A stretch of 64,000 nucleotides of DNA from Planctomycetaceae bacterium. GTDB taxonomy: Bacteria; Planctomycetota; Planctomycetia; Planctomycetales; Planctomycetaceae. Below, piece after piece: positions 9,437 to 18,157 of the stretch; the first letter of the stretch is position 1, and each line of letters opens with the position of its first letter. The notes beneath the pieces are model-generated. The model ran no database searches and was not told the origin of the DNA. It saw nothing but the letters and a program-made list of their open reading frames with translations. The position numbers and the translations under genes were made by a program. The stretch spans positions 1-64,000 of the forward strand of contig JAKFVC010000004.1 in the NCBI GenBank assembly GCA_021732415.1, given 5' to 3'.

Positions 9437-9816
9437 CAGCCTGCTCCAGATAATGAGGGCGCGAGATTGTGATCAACAATAAGGTCGAGCAACGACTGAT
9501 TCTAGAAGCTGAAGGGGTGAAGTCAACCAGCGACGGTTATAGCAGCGAGCGATGTCCCCTGATTTCGGGACTCCAATGACTGCGTCAAATGCTTGTCAAT
9601 ACGCCACTTAGCAAGCGGCACACGACATTTTTGTGGAAGCATTCCAAGCCAACTGGAGAGTTTTTCAAGTGGATTCAAAGTCCGTCCGGCAATCGACTCC
9701 GCATGCCGATTATGGTTATCAGTGACCATCTTTGGACTTAAGCACGGTGCGGTTGGTCGATAGATTGATGGAGTGGGCGTGATCGTGTTTGTGGAATTTC
9801 GTTGCAACTGAGTAAC
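9437..9816. other. Divergent intergenic region
   Basis: About 380 bases between the divergent starts of the glycosyltransferase and the CARDB/lipase gene. It should hold both promoters. I could not pick out a convincing -10/-35 pair, dyad or RNA gene. A leftward frame at 9523-9807 matches nothing and shows no ribosome site. Confidence 0.4.
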
Positions 9817-11166
9817 ATGCCAGGTGACTTCTGGAACGATCTGTGGAGCACTCTGTCTGGCTGCCTTGGTGCGCCTCGACGTCGACGGCCGACCTTCAGC
9901 CTTTGCGCGAACGCCTTCGGACCATCAATCGAGGACTTCGAGCCCCGCATCGTGCCTGCGGCATTGTGTGATCTGACTCCGGTGGTTGTTCAAGGTCCGG
10001 AGTCCGCGGCACCCGGAGACCGCATCACGGTCAATCTCCAGATTGACAACCTCGGCGCGGTGGCCTCGCCGAGATTCCACGTGGCAATTCGACTCAGTCT
10101 GGATGGCATCATGGACAGCCAGGATCCACTGGTGGCGACTGTCGCTCATCGAAAGATTGCTGCCGATGGCAATGCTCAGTGGACCCTGCGGCTCAAGTTG
10201 CCGGATATCCTCCCTGTTGGGACTTATCACATCGGCGTAGTGGTTGATCCTGGAGATCAAGTTCCAGAACAGGACGAAGCCAACAATACATTGGCTGACG
10301 CCGGAACCATTGCAGTCTTTCGGAACGCGTTGATCGGCCGAGTGAAGTACCAGAAAGGAACCAAGCCAGTCGAGATCCATGCGTTGGGGGGTGAGCTCGC
10401 TCCGATCAATCCCGGTATCACCACTTGGATTGTGATCCATGGTCGGGACGAATCCTCAGACAGTCCTGATCTGGTGGCGCTGGCCCAGCAGATCGATCAA
10501 TATCAGTCCGGAGATCAAGTCCTCGTTCTGGATTGGAAGAAGGCGGCGGCGAGTGGCCTGGTGGGCGGACAAGGAGAGAACTACATTCGTCCGGTGGCGG
10601 CGTGGGCCGCGCAGGCGTTGACGGAATATGGGTTCGCCGGTCAACACCTGAATCTGGTGGGCTACAGCTGGGGGGCCGAAGTTGCTGCGGAGATGTCGGA
10701 AGATCTCGGCGATGTGAATTCCATTCTGGCCATCGACCCAGCTCGAGATTATCCCGGCGGCAGCTACAATCCCGACGCTCCCGGTGAAGTCGATTTTCAG
10801 GCGCACGCAGACCACTCGTGGGCCTTCTTTGCGACCTCAAGCTTCCCCTTCGGGTCACCGATCTCTGCCAGCACTGCCGAGAACACCATCGTGCTGACCG
10901 GTAGCGATCACTTCGGCATCGTGAGCGTCGTCACGAGCATTCTGGCACTTCCCGCCAACAATCCCGTCGCGGCAGAATTTTCATTGGTCTCGTTGTTGAC
11001 CGGGGCGCCCATGCCGACATGGCAGCCGGACAAATATTCTTCCGATGGCAGCTTGGATATTGCTAGCGGTAAGTTCGATGCCGTAATCGTCGCGACGGTC
11101 AACGGCAGGTCAGTCGCAGTATTGCGGTACTTTGATGGGGCTGAAGAGCAGACGATTTCTGCGTAG
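9817..11166 (+). CDS. CARDB and lipase-like domain protein with LEPR-like N-terminus
   Basis: The product is 449 residues from ATG 9817; a TTG at 9802 is also in frame. Near residue 45 the motif EDFEPRIVPAA resembles the LEPR-XLL N-terminal signal of planctomycete exported proteins. Residues about 50-165 form a CARDB (APHP-type) beta-sandwich with typical phrases such as NLQIDNLGAVAS and PEQDEANNT. Residues about 200-400 form an alpha/beta hydrolase like pancreatic-type lipases, with TTWIVIHGR as the first strand and the nucleophile elbow GYSWG. A candidate acid lies in AIDPARDYP and a His in DHFG or ADHSW. It is probably an extracellular or surface lipase/esterase. Substrate unknown. Confidence 0.7.
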   Translation: MPGDFWNDLWSTLSGCLGAPRRRRPTFSLCANAFGPSIEDFEPRIVPAALCDLTPVVVQGPESAAPGDRITVNLQIDNLGAVASPRFHVAIRLSLDGIMDSQDPLVATVAHRKIAADGNAQWTLRLKLPDILPVGTYHIGVVVDPGDQVPEQDEANNTLADAGTIAVFRNALIGRVKYQKGTKPVEIHALGGELAPINPGITTWIVIHGRDESSDSPDLVALAQQIDQYQSGDQVLVLDWKKAAASGLVGGQGENYIRPVAAWAAQALTEYGFAGQHLNLVGYSWGAEVAAEMSEDLGDVNSILAIDPARDYPGGSYNPDAPGEVDFQAHADHSWAFFATSSFPFGSPISASTAENTIVLTGSDHFGIVSVVTSILALPANNPVAAEFSLVSLLTGAPMPTWQPDKYSSDGSLDIASGKFDAVIVATVNGRSVAVLRYFDGAEEQTISA

Positions 11167-11207
11167 CGGGCGACTCGTAATCGTAAGATCGGTGCACCGC
11201 CCCGTCC

Positions 11208-12497
11208 TCAATCCATCTGAAATGCGACCCTCAACTCATTGATCACACTTTCCGACATCGGCGACACGATGCCAATCGGACGGCTATTGATAATTGCTTC
11301 CGCAGTGGTTTCGAGGACTTCCAGGCGATCGAAGGTATCCAGGATGCTGGTACCGACAACCAGCACGCCATCGTTTTCCAACAGTGCGGCGGGCGTTTTC
11401 GGCGATACGAAGTCCGCGATGTGGCTGCCCGGCTGATATTGGACTCCGACGGGAACTCGCACAACGTCGCGCAGGAAGAGATAGCTCTCGGGAATTGTCC
11501 GCGCATCCAGGGCGACGTTGGTCACACTGAAGGCTGTCGCATTGACCGGATGGGCAAACACAATCGCGTGCACCCCGGGATGCCGCCGATAGATTGCCTG
11601 ATGAGCCAGTGTGGCTCGGCTGGGCCGATGGCCCGCTTCGCACGTCGCGCCGCGCACCAGAACGATGTCGTCGATATCCAAGTCCGATCGATCACGCTGC
11701 GAAGGCGTGATCAGGAACGAGTCCTCGTCCATCCGCGCCGAGAAACTCCCTTCAGTGCTGATGAGCAGACGTTGTCGATACCCACGCCGCACGAATTCGC
11801 ACAATTGGCGCCGCAATTCCTTCTCGCCGCTCGTCGAATTCGCCTCGACGGGCTCCAAGTCAATCTTACGCTGATCGGCCTGCGTGAGCTGCTCGTCGCT
11901 CAAATAGCGAACCTCACCCAGCAGCCGGGCTTTGATGATGGTCTTGGCCGAGAACTCCAGCGTCTCGAAACGCTGATAGGCGTGTGACAACGATTCTCCG
12001 CCAACGACGACTCCGTGGTTTTCCAGAATCACGCAGTTCCAGCCCGTTTGAAAGGCTTCTGCGATATGGGCCGCCAGGCGTTCGCTGCCCGGCAACGCAT
12101 ACGGCGCAAATCCGACTTCGCCGCAGACCGAACGAGCTTGATGAAACAGGCGCGTATTCGGCAACTGCCGGCTGATACTGAAAGCGACCAAGGCAACGGG
12201 GTGCGCATGGACGATGGCCTTAATGTCGGGCCGGGCGTTGTAGATCGCACGATGAAAAGGAAACTCGGACGAGGGACGATGGATCCCATCCACAGTGCCG
12301 TCCGCGGCGACGCGTACAATATCCTGTCGCGTCAATGATCCCTTGTCGATGCGGGCGGGCGTGATCCAAATGTCGCCGTTATCCTCTCGAATCGAGAGGT
12401 TGCCCCCGGATGTCGTTGTCATGCGGTAGTGATAGATTCGCTCCATCGTCCGCATGATTTCGTCGCGAGGATGAAGCAATTGGCGATGGCGACTCAT
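11208..12497 (-). CDS. Tandem class II aldolase/adducin-domain protein
   Basis: The product is 429 residues, about twice the family's usual 200-220. It is an internal duplication of the class II aldolase/adducin fold. The first half has the zinc ligands: a HAHP pair and a third His in [10 protein letters not shown], plus the TSGGNLSIR phosphate loop. In the second half the same positions read FAHP and [10 protein letters not shown], so two of three metal ligands are lost. Known relatives act on fuculose or ribulose phosphates, or are decarboxylases. The first domain is probably catalytic and the second structural or regulatory. It is convergent with the lipase gene. Confidence 0.85.
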   Translation of the reverse strand: MSRHRQLLHPRDEIMRTMERIYHYRMTTTSGGNLSIREDNGDIWITPARIDKGSLTRQDIVRVAADGTVDGIHRPSSEFPFHRAIYNARPDIKAIVHAHPVALVAFSISRQLPNTRLFHQARSVCGEVGFAPYALPGSERLAAHIAEAFQTGWNCVILENHGVVVGGESLSHAYQRFETLEFSAKTIIKARLLGEVRYLSDEQLTQADQRKIDLEPVEANSTSGEKELRRQLCEFVRRGYRQRLLISTEGSFSARMDEDSFLITPSQRDRSDLDIDDIVLVRGATCEAGHRPSRATLAHQAIYRRHPGVHAIVFAHPVNATAFSVTNVALDARTIPESYLFLRDVVRVPVGVQYQPGSHIADFVSPKTPAALLENDGVLVVGTSILDTFDRLEVLETTAEAIINSRPIGIVSPMSESVINELRVAFQMD

Positions 12498-12602
12498 GAG
12501 GGGAACTCGTTGATGAGGGGGGTTGGTCTAGATCGGCGAACGCAGTCCAATTATCGGTCCCTGCGTTGGGAAGTCCAATCGCAATCTCTGATACGTGCGG
12601 GC

Positions 12603-13745
12603 CTAATCCAGTGTTCGGCGATATCGAAAGACAGCAATTGTCAGCACGACCACACCAAACAGCGCGATTTGCCACAACTGGCGAATGACATCATCAATGC
12701 CGTTCCCCTTCAGTAAGATGCCCCGGACCAGCCGTAAGAAATGTGTCAGAGGCAGGATTTCACCCAGCGCCTGGGCCCATTCGGGCATGCCGCGGAAGGG
12801 GAACATGAACCCCGACAGCAGGATCGAAGGCAAGAAGAAAAACAGCGTCATCTGCATCGCTTGCCGCTGGTTCTGCGCCAATGTCGAGAAGGTCACCCCC
12901 ACCGCCAGCGACGCCGCAATGAAGACCAGTGTCACACCCATCAGCAACCACAGGTTCCCGACAATCGGCACTTGAAACAGGAAGTGCGCTGCCAGCAGGA
13001 TGAGCGCCATCTGAATATAGCCGACGAGGATATACGGCAGAATCTTGCCGATCATGACCTCCAGTGGGCGGGTCGGCATCGACAGAAGATTCTCCATCGT
13101 GCCGCTTTCTCGCTCGCGGGTGATGGCCAATGCCGTGATCATGACCATCGTCATCGTCAACACGACACCCAGCAAACCGGGCACGATGGTGTATTGAGTA
13201 ATCGCTTCCGGGTTGTATTTGGCGTGAATCCGCAAGTCGATGGGGCTCTCGGCAGACGCCAGATAGTCCAAGGGTCCTTTGGCATCATTCAGCATCGCCG
13301 CATTCAAGATTGACGGCAACGCCCCGAGCGGCCCGCCCGTCGCTCCGGGGTCGGTGGCATCCGCTTCGACGAGCAACATTGGCCGGTCTCCACGCAGCAG
13401 ATCGCGCGTGAAGTGTTCGGGAATGTTGATCATGAACTGCACTTCACCTCGTGCGAGCGCAGCCTGGGCTTCCGCTTCGGTGGAGACTTGGCGTACGAAC
13501 TGGAAATAGGTGCTGTTGCGAAGGGCACTCAGGATGGCGCGGCCTTGCGGGCCATGATCGGCGACGACGATCGCCGCCGAGAGATGCCGTGGATCGGAAT
13601 TGATGGCATAGCTGAAGAGGACGAGCTGCAGGATCGGGATGCCGATCATCATCGCAAACGTCACTCGATCGCGACGCATCTGAATGAACTCTTTGACGAC
13701 GATCGCCCACAGTCGGGCCAGTGAGAAAACGCTGTTATTGTTCAT
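12603..13745 (-). CDS. ABC-2 type transporter permease
   Basis: The product is 380 residues. Its start (ATG complementary to 13743-13745) overlaps the ATPase stop by 4 nt. The longer open frame upstream is antisense to nothing useful and is rejected. One N-terminal membrane segment (FAMMIGIPILQLVLFSYAI) is followed by a large periplasmic domain of about 150 residues, then five C-terminal membrane segments including ALAITRERESGTMENLLSMP. That is the ABC-2 (YbhS/YbhR, DrrB) pattern. It is the membrane part of an efflux pump with the two upstream genes. Only one permease is present, so it should act as a homodimer. Confidence 0.9.
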   Translation of the reverse strand: MNNNSVFSLARLWAIVVKEFIQMRRDRVTFAMMIGIPILQLVLFSYAINSDPRHLSAAIVVADHGPQGRAILSALRNSTYFQFVRQVSTEAEAQAALARGEVQFMINIPEHFTRDLLRGDRPMLLVEADATDPGATGGPLGALPSILNAAMLNDAKGPLDYLASAESPIDLRIHAKYNPEAITQYTIVPGLLGVVLTMTMVMITALAITRERESGTMENLLSMPTRPLEVMIGKILPYILVGYIQMALILLAAHFLFQVPIVGNLWLLMGVTLVFIAASLAVGVTFSTLAQNQRQAMQMTLFFFLPSILLSGFMFPFRGMPEWAQALGEILPLTHFLRLVRGILLKGNGIDDVIRQLWQIALFGVVVLTIAVFRYRRTLD

Positions 13746-14668
13746 TTGGATGGCGCTCCCTTGGTCTGTTCCATCAAATGAATGAAGACGTCTTCCAAGC
13801 CGGCCGGGACCTGCTTCCAGTGGTATTGCGAAGTTCTGAAGGGCGCAATCGCCTGCTCCAGAGCGGCCTGATCCGGACCGCTGATGTGCAGGATGCCGCC
13901 AAACGGAACGGCCTGCTCGACGCCCGGCAGAGCCTGCAGCTTGTCCGCCAATTGCAGGAGATCGGGGCCGTCCACCGCCCACGTCGTCAGATGACTGTTC
14001 TCGACGACATCGGAGACGGTGCCCACTGTCAGCAATTTGCCGTTCGCAATAAATGCCAGTCGATGGCAACGCTCGGCTTCATCCATGTAGTGCGTGGCGA
14101 TCAGAAACGTCAGCCCCTGGCCGGCCAGTTGATGAATCTCCTTCCAGAAGTCGCGGCGGGCAATCGGATCGACGCCAGCTGTCGGTTCATCCAGCAGCAG
14201 CAATTGCGGCTCATGAATCAGGCAGGCCGCGAGAGCCAACCTCTGCTTCCATCCACCCGACAACTGACCCGCCAGTTGGTCCTTGCGGGCACTGAGTCCG
14301 AGTCGTTCCAAACTTTGTTTGACGGTTTCTCGCCGATTCTTCAACGAATACATCCGCGCCACGAAGTCGAGGTTTTCCTCGATGGTGAGATCCTCCCAGA
14401 AGCTGAATTTCTGGGTCATATAGCCGACTTGTCGCTTAATGGTCTCGCTATCCTTGATGACATCATGACCCAGGCACTGGCCGCTTCCTTCATCGGCCCG
14501 TAGCAGTCCGCACAGCATCCGAATGAACGTAGTCTTGCCGCTGCCGTTGGGGCCGAGAAACCCGCAGACTTCCCCCTTCCGGACCTGCAGATCAACATGA
14601 TCGACGGCGGTCAGTTTACCAAACCGCTTGGTCATGCCTTTCACGTCGATCGCGAGTTCGTCAGTCAT
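13742..14668 (-). CDS. ABC transporter ATP-binding protein, YbhF/DrrA-like
   Basis: The product is 308 residues. It has Walker A GPNGSGKTT, a signature motif LSGGWKQR, Walker B LLLLDEPTAGVD and the H-loop His in ATHYMDEA. The C-terminal 80 residues carry a DrrA-type extension. It energises export through the overlapping permease gene. It follows the HlyD gene by 31 nt and belongs to the same leftward operon. The E. coli YbhF has two fused ATPase modules; this one has a single module. Confidence 0.93.
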   Translation of the reverse strand: MTDELAIDVKGMTKRFGKLTAVDHVDLQVRKGEVCGFLGPNGSGKTTFIRMLCGLLRADEGSGQCLGHDVIKDSETIKRQVGYMTQKFSFWEDLTIEENLDFVARMYSLKNRRETVKQSLERLGLSARKDQLAGQLSGGWKQRLALAACLIHEPQLLLLDEPTAGVDPIARRDFWKEIHQLAGQGLTFLIATHYMDEAERCHRLAFIANGKLLTVGTVSDVVENSHLTTWAVDGPDLLQLADKLQALPGVEQAVPFGGILHISGPDQAALEQAIAPFRTSQYHWKQVPAGLEDVFIHLMEQTKGAPSK

Positions 14669-14699
14669 TCGTGGAATCCTTCGAAGGGTCAGTCAGCAG

Positions 14700-15692
14700 T
14701 CATTTCCCTACTGGTTTCCAACTCACATCCACTGGCTGCCCCGGATGCAACTTCGCGGCGATGTCAGGTTCAAACACAATCTCAATCATGAAGACCAGCT
14801 TGTTCCGGCTTTCCTGGCTATAAATCACCGGCGGCGTGTATTCGGCTCGCGGTGAGATATAGCTGATCTTCCCATTGAACGGTTGTGCGACACCGTCGAC
14901 AGTAACACGAACCGCATCACCCTGATGCAATGTCGCGATCTCAGTCTGCGGCACAAAGGCGCGAACTTTGATATTTCTAGGAGGCAGCAAGATCACAACT
15001 GGCCGGCCAGCGGCGACCCATTCGCCCTCGCGAAAGAGCGTGTCGAAGACCAAGCCGGCTTCGAGAGCTGTCTGATCCTTTTGGGAGGCGTCCCATTCTG
15101 CCTTGGCCAGAGACGCCTCCAGAGCCCGGATGTCGTCCTTGGCCGCGGCGATCTGATCGGGGCGGGCACCGAGCTTGGCCGTACTTAAGTCCGCTTCCAA
15201 CTGCGTCACACGCTGGCGATCCTGATCGCGAGTGGCCCGGGCCTGATCGTATTCCTGCTTCGATGTCGCCTTCGACTTCAGCAACTTCTCCATACGATCA
15301 AACTCCGGCTCGGAAAACTGGAGTGCCGCTTTGGCCTGTTCGAGCTGTGCTGCGATCGACGCAATCTCCGACGGACGCTTACCCTTGTTCAAATCTTCAA
15401 GCGTGTCCCGGGCCTGCTGGACGCGTCGCTCGGCCGTATTCCGCAGGGCCGTCTCGGCAGTACTCTCGAGGCTAAACAGCAATTGATCGGCATGGACCTG
15501 TGCCCCACGTTGCACGGCGAGCGACATTAATTTGCCAGCGAGTGGGGAAGCGATATAGACGAACTCACCTTCCACGTAACCTTGCACGCGGCCGCTCTCA
15601 GCCGGGGCACAACCGGCCAAGAGACCTGCAACAACCAGCATGGCGAGCACCGTCCGATAACAAGGTGCCGTCAGCAACGATGTCCCATTCAT
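14700..15692 (-). CDS. HlyD-family membrane fusion lipoprotein
   Basis: The product is 330 residues. It has a lipoprotein signal (LVVAGLLAGC), so it is probably anchored to a membrane by lipid on Cys. It then shows a biotinyl-lipoyl-like strand pattern (YVEGEFVYIASPLAGKL), a long coiled coil from about 85 to 205, and a beta-barrel region ending in a GQPVDVSW motif. This matches YbhG/HlyD adaptors. It would bridge the ABC pump to outer-membrane export. Its start overlaps the TetR stop by 4 nt, so the two are translationally coupled. Confidence 0.88.
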   Translation of the reverse strand: MNGTSLLTAPCYRTVLAMLVVAGLLAGCAPAESGRVQGYVEGEFVYIASPLAGKLMSLAVQRGAQVHADQLLFSLESTAETALRNTAERRVQQARDTLEDLNKGKRPSEIASIAAQLEQAKAALQFSEPEFDRMEKLLKSKATSKQEYDQARATRDQDRQRVTQLEADLSTAKLGARPDQIAAAKDDIRALEASLAKAEWDASQKDQTALEAGLVFDTLFREGEWVAAGRPVVILLPPRNIKVRAFVPQTEIATLHQGDAVRVTVDGVAQPFNGKISYISPRAEYTPPVIYSQESRNKLVFMIEIVFEPDIAAKLHPGQPVDVSWKPVGK

Positions 15693-16315
15693 AATGGAGT
15701 CCTGCCTTTCGTCGTGAGCACGCCCTCCAGGACAACAGAGATGATCGAACGAAATCCCGTCGTGGGAGTCAGCCCCAGTTCATGCAGCGCCGGCGGGTTC
15801 ACAATCGCCTGGGTCGCGGCGAGCAACATGGCCACGATCACCTCGACGGGTACATCTTTCCGAATCATCCCGCGTTTACGGCCCTCTGTGAACAATGCTC
15901 CAAAGTAACGCTGAATGAGTTCACGGCGGCGACTCTCGACGAATTGAAACAGATCTGGAGACGCGCGTTGCATGTCGCGCACAAATGACGGCTGGAGTTC
16001 ATTGGTATGCTTCTGCAGGCACGCGAGCATCTGCTGCAATGCGATCAGGAAGTCCGTCGAACAGCCCGCGGTGATACTCTGCAGTTCGGCCTCGATTTCC
16101 TCGAACTTGTCGAGCAACACGGCTTCGACCAAAGCGACCTTGGTCAGGAAATGCGCATAGAGCGTCTTCTTGCTCATGCCCAATTCGGTGGCCAGGTCGG
16201 CCATGGTGACGCCGCGAAACCCGTGGCTCAGGAAATGTCGGCGAGCTTCGGTCACAATCCGTTGGCGGACTGGATCGGCTTGTCGTTCTTCCGTTTTGGA
16301 TTGCACGCGCGCCAT
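15689..16315 (-). CDS. TetR/AcrR-family transcriptional regulator
   Basis: The product is 208 residues. An N-terminal helix-turn-helix (FRGVTMADLATELGMSKKTL YAHF, residues about 34-56) is followed by a helical ligand-binding domain. It is the first gene of the efflux operon, like CecR (YbiH) in the YbhGFSR system. A dyad with GGAAAC/GTTTCC half-sites lies 25 nt upstream and could be its own operator. It probably represses the pump until a toxic compound binds. The ligand cannot be inferred. Confidence 0.88.
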   Translation of the reverse strand: MARVQSKTEERQADPVRQRIVTEARRHFLSHGFRGVTMADLATELGMSKKTLYAHFLTKVALVEAVLLDKFEEIEAELQSITAGCSTDFLIALQQMLACLQKHTNELQPSFVRDMQRASPDLFQFVESRRRELIQRYFGALFTEGRKRGMIRKDVPVEVIVAMLLAATQAIVNPPALHELGLTPTTGFRSIISVVLEGVLTTKGRTPL

Positions 16316-16340
16316 AATTGCGACTCGGAATGAAGCCCTT

Positions 16341-16368
16341 GGAAACTACTCTAGTATATCGGGTTTCC
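16341..16368 (-). promoter_or_regulatory. Candidate operator/promoter of the TetR-HlyD-ABC operon
   Basis: GGAAAC at 16341-16346 and GTTTCC at 16363-16368 form an outer dyad of 28 bp. On the minus strand it contains TATACT as a -10, with a TTGTCC -35-like box 18 nt upstream. A repressor bound here would cover the -10. The half-sites are short, so this is tentative. Confidence 0.4.
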
Positions 16369-16392
16369 ACCTCGGCGGACAAGTCCAAGTCT

Positions 16393-16415
16393 GTAGCCTG
16401 ACTCTCCGAGTCAGG
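16393..16415. terminator. Hairpin of the GTAGCCTGACTC family
   Basis: CCTGACTC (16397-16404), a 3-nt loop, then GAGTCAGG (16408-16415) form a perfect 8-bp stem, followed on the plus strand by TGCTTTTCG. It resembles one arm of the palindromes at 27305 and 42468. It could end leftward or rightward transcripts. Confidence 0.4.
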
Positions 16416-16449
16416 TGCTTTTCGCTCTTAGTGCTCCCGACATAGAGTG

Positions 16450-16974
16450 TCAGGCGCCAGGCTCCGAATCTTGGGGCGAATCGGGTAGATCAACATGAGG
16501 AGCGCCGGATCGCGGCGTGAGGGGAGTATACGCACCTCGCTCAAGCCAGAGGCAGACCAGAGGCGTCGCGGCGCAGAACACCCCGAGTAACCAACCGAGC
16601 GCTGGCGTGACCCGGCCGCTCCCCAAAGCGAGGAGAATTGGAATCGTGGTCCAGATCACGCCCACGATTGCGGTAATCCATTCGGCGAGTTTCGGAATCT
16701 CGACCGAAGGCGAGTTTCGCAACAACTGCAGGACATTCGCCGCAATGGCTACCCCTACGATGAACCAAATTGGTGCCTTGATCAAGAAGGTCACGCTCCC
16801 ATTGAAGCCTGTCACATTGAAGGACATTGAGCCCAGCATGGAAGGGAACGTGCCTCCAAATCCACCAGGAATTGATAGTCTGGCGTTCTGAACGGTAAGC
16901 CATGCCATCGGGAGCGATAACAGCCCGGCGACAATTGCCGCAATTATGAGGGAGTTCTTTTGCTTCGCGGTCAT
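16450..16974 (-). CDS. Membrane protein of unknown function, four segments
   Basis: The product is 174 residues from the ATG at 16974, which has GCAGGA upstream; a further ATG at 17013 has no such site. Hydrophobic segments fall at about 8-26, 60-80, 100-118 and 125-142, with a polar, proline-rich tail. I recognise no family. It lies between the efflux operon and pgsA and appears independent of both. Confidence 0.6.
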   Translation of the reverse strand: MTAKQKNSLIIAAIVAGLLSLPMAWLTVQNARLSIPGGFGGTFPSMLGSMSFNVTGFNGSVTFLIKAPIWFIVGVAIAANVLQLLRNSPSVEIPKLAEWITAIVGVIWTTIPILLALGSGRVTPALGWLLGVFCAATPLVCLWLERGAYTPLTPRSGAPHVDLPDSPQDSEPGA

Positions 16975-17115
16975 CGAAATTCCTGCTGAATACAAAGAGC
17001 GACGAACGGACATTCAATCGCTGCTGCGCGGCGGAACATCAAAGCGCGAGCTCGGCCAATTACACTGTCCATACTGATACCATAATGGCCGGAGGGTATC
17101 TACGCCCCGACACTC

Positions 17116-17292
17116 TACGCCGTGAAGGATATTTCAGCGTCATGGGAGGGTGAGGCTCCCGCCGAACCGCAAGCGTTTTTCGGCTCTCGCAAGACTATCC
17201 GGTTCGGCAGGAGCCTCACCCTCCCATCGACTCGAATCACAAATTCGATCGAACTTCTTTGAACTTGCCTGACAATAATCCTTCACGGCGTA
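17116..17292. mobile_element. MITE-like element, 177 bp, copy 1
   Basis: Perfect 15-bp terminal inverted repeats (TACGCCGTGAAGGAT at 17116-17130 and its complement at 17278-17292) enclose an inner palindrome (about 17142-17226) with GGGAGGGTGAGGCTCC arms. The ends begin and finish with TA, as in TA-targeting elements of the IS630/Tc1 type. A second copy of almost the same length lies at 59077-59252. It fills most of the 306-base gap upstream of the preceding gene. Confidence 0.75.
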
Positions 17293-17319
17293 CTGCGACA
17301 CCCTCGGCACCATTCACTC

Positions 17320-17937
17320 TTACTCTCTCAAGAGTTGAATCGCTCGTTGAATGTAGAGCCAGCCGCTGTAGACCGTGATCACTACCGCTGACCACAACAA
17401 GATGTCGCGTGCGAGCAGGAAGCCGCTCGATTGAAATGCGGTACTGATGGAGAGCAGACTGGCAATGAGTGCGACCGATTGAAGCACCATTTTTAGCTTG
17501 CCGACCAGGTTGGCTGAAAAGTCTTTGCCGTGTTGCTCGAGGAAGCTGCGAATGCCGGTGACCAGGAGTTCGCGTGCCAGAACGATGACGACCATCGCCG
17601 CGTTGACCCCTGAAGCCGGAGCCCGTTCCAGCAGAAAAATAAACGTTCCGAGGACGATCACTTTATCCGCAAATGGGTCGAGGATCCGGCCCAGTTGCGT
17701 GATGAGGTTGTATTTGCGGGCCAGGTAGCCATCGATAGCATCGGTAAAGACCGCGATCGAGAACAAGATGGCCGCGGCGATCCCGCAGCTTTCGCCCTTC
17801 CACAGACTGATCAGGGCGAAGAGCGCGACTGACAGGACCAGCCGTGAGATCGTAATGATGTTTGGCGCGTTGACCCAGTTTTCCTGAGGCGCTGCAGGAT
17901 TGACAATGGTCGTTGCGGGGGCCGATTGCTGAGTCAC
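17320..17937 (-). CDS. pgsA: CDP-diacylglycerol--glycerol-3-phosphate 3-phosphatidyltransferase
   Basis: The product is 205 residues from GTG 17937, the usual length. The longer frame reaching 18138 runs through a palindromic repeat and is rejected. The CDP-alcohol phosphotransferase motif is complete: DAIDGYLAR, then G and DPFADK (D-x2-DG-x2-AR-x8-G-x3-D-x3-D). About five membrane segments follow the pattern of PgsA. The enzyme makes phosphatidylglycerophosphate at the inner membrane. It follows rimO, a common pairing in bacteria, but a repeat separates the two here. Confidence 0.9.
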   Translation of the reverse strand: MTQQSAPATTIVNPAAPQENWVNAPNIITISRLVLSVALFALISLWKGESCGIAAAILFSIAVFTDAIDGYLARKYNLITQLGRILDPFADKVIVLGTFIFLLERAPASGVNAAMVVIVLARELLVTGIRSFLEQHGKDFSANLVGKLKMVLQSVALIASLLSISTAFQSSGFLLARDILLWSAVVITVYSGWLYIQRAIQLLRE

Positions 17938-17989
17938 GGTAGGCCTCGATTCGTCGCAGGATTGATAGAGCGTATGAGGATATTTGAGA

Positions 17990-18118
17990 TGGGAGGGCGA
18001 GGCTCCTGCCGAGCCTAATACGAGCTTTAGCTCGGCGTCCGCCGGACGCATGGAGCGGGGCCTCCGGCGGACGCCGACCTGCGGTCGTCTTAGGCTCGGC
18101 GGGAGCCTCGCCCTCCCA
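17990..18118. repeat. GGGAGGGCGAGGCTCC palindrome, long subtype
   Basis: A 129-bp inverted repeat in the rimO-pgsA gap. Outer arms read GGGAGGGCGAGGCTCC[T/C]GCCGAGCCTA; inner arms contain GGCGTCCGCCGGA. The copy at 30526-30666 shares both arm types. The 17142, 51877 and 59141 copies lack the inner part. Confidence 0.75.
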
Positions 18119-18157
18119 GAATTCCGCTTTTCAATCACGGTCGGCGGCTACGTGCCG

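Noticed and set aside
13721-14503. Rightward 260-residue frame
   Set aside because: It is antisense to the ABC ATPase, which carries all nucleotide-binding motifs.
17938-18138. Upstream extension of pgsA
   Set aside because: The extra codons are encoded by a palindromic repeat, and the family length fits the GTG start at 17937.
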